Shown here piece by piece: positions 62,307-64,000 of a stretch of DNA of 64,000 nucleotides. The notes beneath the pieces are model-generated. The model was not told where the DNA came from. It saw only the letters and a program-made list of their open reading frames with translations, and did no database searches. The DNA is from Nyssa sinensis. Its lineage: Eukaryota; Streptophyta; Magnoliopsida; Cornales; Nyssaceae. Within the stretch, counting starts at the first letter, position 1; each line of letters begins with the position of its first letter. A program made the translations under genes and the position numbers. Where the stretch lies: positions 50,724,679 through 50,788,678 of the forward strand of contig CM018047.1 of NCBI GenBank assembly GCA_008638375.1. The letters are read 5' to 3'.

Positions 62307-64000
62307 TTTGATTGCCGTTGAAAGAAGAAAAGAGGGTACCAAAATACTTCCATGTCTATCTATCTAACCATAGTGTGATCACAAACATTTTATCCATCTT
62401 TTCTAAGAGAAGAGAAAGAAAGAAAAGTTTTATCCATTATACATTATGCAATTTGCTAGAGTAGTGAAGGAGTTAAGAGTATAGGGCTTAAAAAATTTGG
62501 GGGAGGCTTTTTGCCATGGCCAATTCTTTCTTTTAATTTTTTAATTTTAAATTTTTGGGTCCAAGTTTATGAGCTACAGAACGGCCCTGGCTGATCTAGC
62601 CTGGTCCAATGCCAACTTTCAGAGTTCTAGATAAAATATTGAAAGGGTGATTTCCAATGATAAGAATAATTATTTTTAATAGTACCATATATATATATAT
62701 ATATATATGTGTGTTTGTGAAACTGCATACGTACAAACGCATGCACTGCACATGATACATGTAGGTGTGGGAACACATAAAAATGTGTGCTAGAGATTGT
62801 GTCTAAATGGTTAAGGGCGGGAGTACAAAGCGTGTTACGTGGGGCTATAGTTCCATTAAATTTTGGAAAATATTTTTTATATATATATATATATAAAATT
62901 TTAATCTTATTTAAATTAGTCTATTTTAAATTTTTTGTTAGCCTAATATTTCTTATTTTTTATCTAAAATTTTAATTTAACTCAATTTTTACTCATCATT
63001 TGTTTGATTTTTGCCTCAAAATTTTGGTCGTATCAGAAATTTTGAATAAATTTTTTTCTAGCCCTCTTTAATTTTTTTTTATCTGATTTTATCTTTATAT
63101 ATGATGCATGTGTCATGAAATTGGTACATGTGTTCGGAATTTACTTTTTACTGCTACTCTGATAAGATAAGCAGTAATAGAGTCAAGTGTAAGAGTTTCT
63201 AATCCGTGACATGGAGTTCAAATTATATTTTATACTGAGCTGCCAGCTAATTACAGGCTACCACGTGACAGATTGTTGTGGATGTAAATCAATTACCTAC
63301 ACCAACAAAAGTAAATGTTCTTTTGCAAGACTTCGGTAGATTTCTGGAATGGAGTAGTGGATTGGGGCAACCGTAAAGTAAGGGTGCTACTTAGGTGGAT
63401 TAGCTATGCTGTACCTGTGGAACCAGAAAATTATGGTTTTTCACAATTCAGCAATTAAGTTAAGGAAATCCACCAAAAAAAAATGAATTCTAGTTCTGTG
63501 ACTTCACTCTTATAACTAAAATCGAAGGGACATGCCAACTTATGATTTTGTCTAATATACACTCATGCCATATTACCAAAAATTTAGAATCAAATCATCT
63601 GCATTTGTATATCCATTCATTTGATATATTTCACTCTTCAAAATATGTCGGACAATCTTGAGTTTGAAACTTCAATCTTCAGGTACAGACTGAATTTGAG
63701 GCTCTTCTGCATTAACAAACAAAATGTGCCAGAGTGATTGAAGGGAAGCTCGCCACCGTGCGGTGAAGCGAAGAAACTCTAATTATATCGCTTACTTATG
63801 CAACCCATAAAACACACACACAAACACATACACACAGAATCCAACTACACATGAAAAAGGAAACGAGCAGTAGTATCATCATAATGACAACCATGAACTA
63901 ACTTTAATAATACTTTGTCCATGAGGAAAAAATTAAAAAACTGCCAACATATTAATCAATAATCACATAGTTCATCAGAGTAACGGCTGCTTTCAGCAAC
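62304..64000. other. Intergenic right end
   Basis: AT-rich, with further TA tracts near 62690 and 62880. Near 63680-63785 the minus strand has about 36 open codons with mixed composition (EFLRFTARWRASLQSLWHIL...), ending in TGA. The last bases of the window are also open on the minus strand (VAESSRYSDELCDY then stop). Either may be the tail of a minus-strand gene beyond the right edge. Neither is recognised. Confidence 0.3.

Noticed and set aside
62787..62860. tRNA-Ser/Leu-like A box (GTCTAAATGGTTAAGGGCG)
   Set aside because: There is no matching B box or acceptor stem; at most a decayed SINE head.
1..64000. CRISPR arrays, operons or bacterial islands
   Set aside because: Spliced genes, plant retroelements and SINEs throughout show nuclear plant DNA, and no spaced repeat array was seen.

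Overview
The window is nuclear DNA from a flowering plant, most likely a eudicot. It is AT-rich and gene-poor, the genes are split by GT-AG introns, and the spaces between them are filled with plant retrotransposons, SINEs, MITEs and a Mutator-like element. I cannot name the species. Four protein-coding loci are supported. Many short open frames elsewhere are by-products of low-complexity or transposon DNA.

Layout: (1) 1-14.4 kb, minus strand: the 5' two thirds of a SUPPRESSOR OF ABI3-5 / RBM5-type splicing regulator (RS-rich region, RRM, RanBP2 zinc finger, RRM, start of OCRE). Its introns carry an Au-type SINE, a TRIM retrotransposon, a second tRNA-derived SINE, nested tandem duplications and a Tourist-like MITE. 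(2) 15.5-19.1 kb: a probable 3.7-kb LTR. (3) 19.93-24.68 kb: a structurally complete but decayed Ty1/copia element on the minus strand, with 5-bp target duplications. (4) 24.7-32 kb: AT-rich DNA without convincing genes, including an LTR-like stretch and a long GA microsatellite. (5) 33.25-40.55 kb, minus strand: a two-RRM, glycine-rich hnRNP/RBGD-type protein whose last four codons lie beyond an intron of about 5 kb. (6) 40.6-53.5 kb: intergenic DNA with two solo LTRs bounded by perfect 5-bp target duplications (44429-45644 and 47061-48079), a strong hairpin, and a 1.86-kb Pack-MULE that has captured a RING-finger exon. (7) 53.8-56.1 kb, plus strand: thymidine kinase TK1, with an overlapping upstream ORF. 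(8) 57.5-60.5 kb, minus strand, convergent with TK1: a BTB/POZ-NPH3 gene interrupted by one in-frame TAG. (9) 60.5-64 kb: intergenic.

The genes do not form a pathway. Two are RNA-binding proteins (splicing and mRNA regulation), one is a pyrimidine-salvage kinase, and one is a phototropin-signalling-type adaptor that looks broken in this haplotype. I see no wholly new system. The most informative items are the Pack-MULE with a captured E3-ligase exon, the nonsense codon in the NPH3 gene, the transposon layering inside the SUA introns, and the intron-separated tail of the hnRNP gene.
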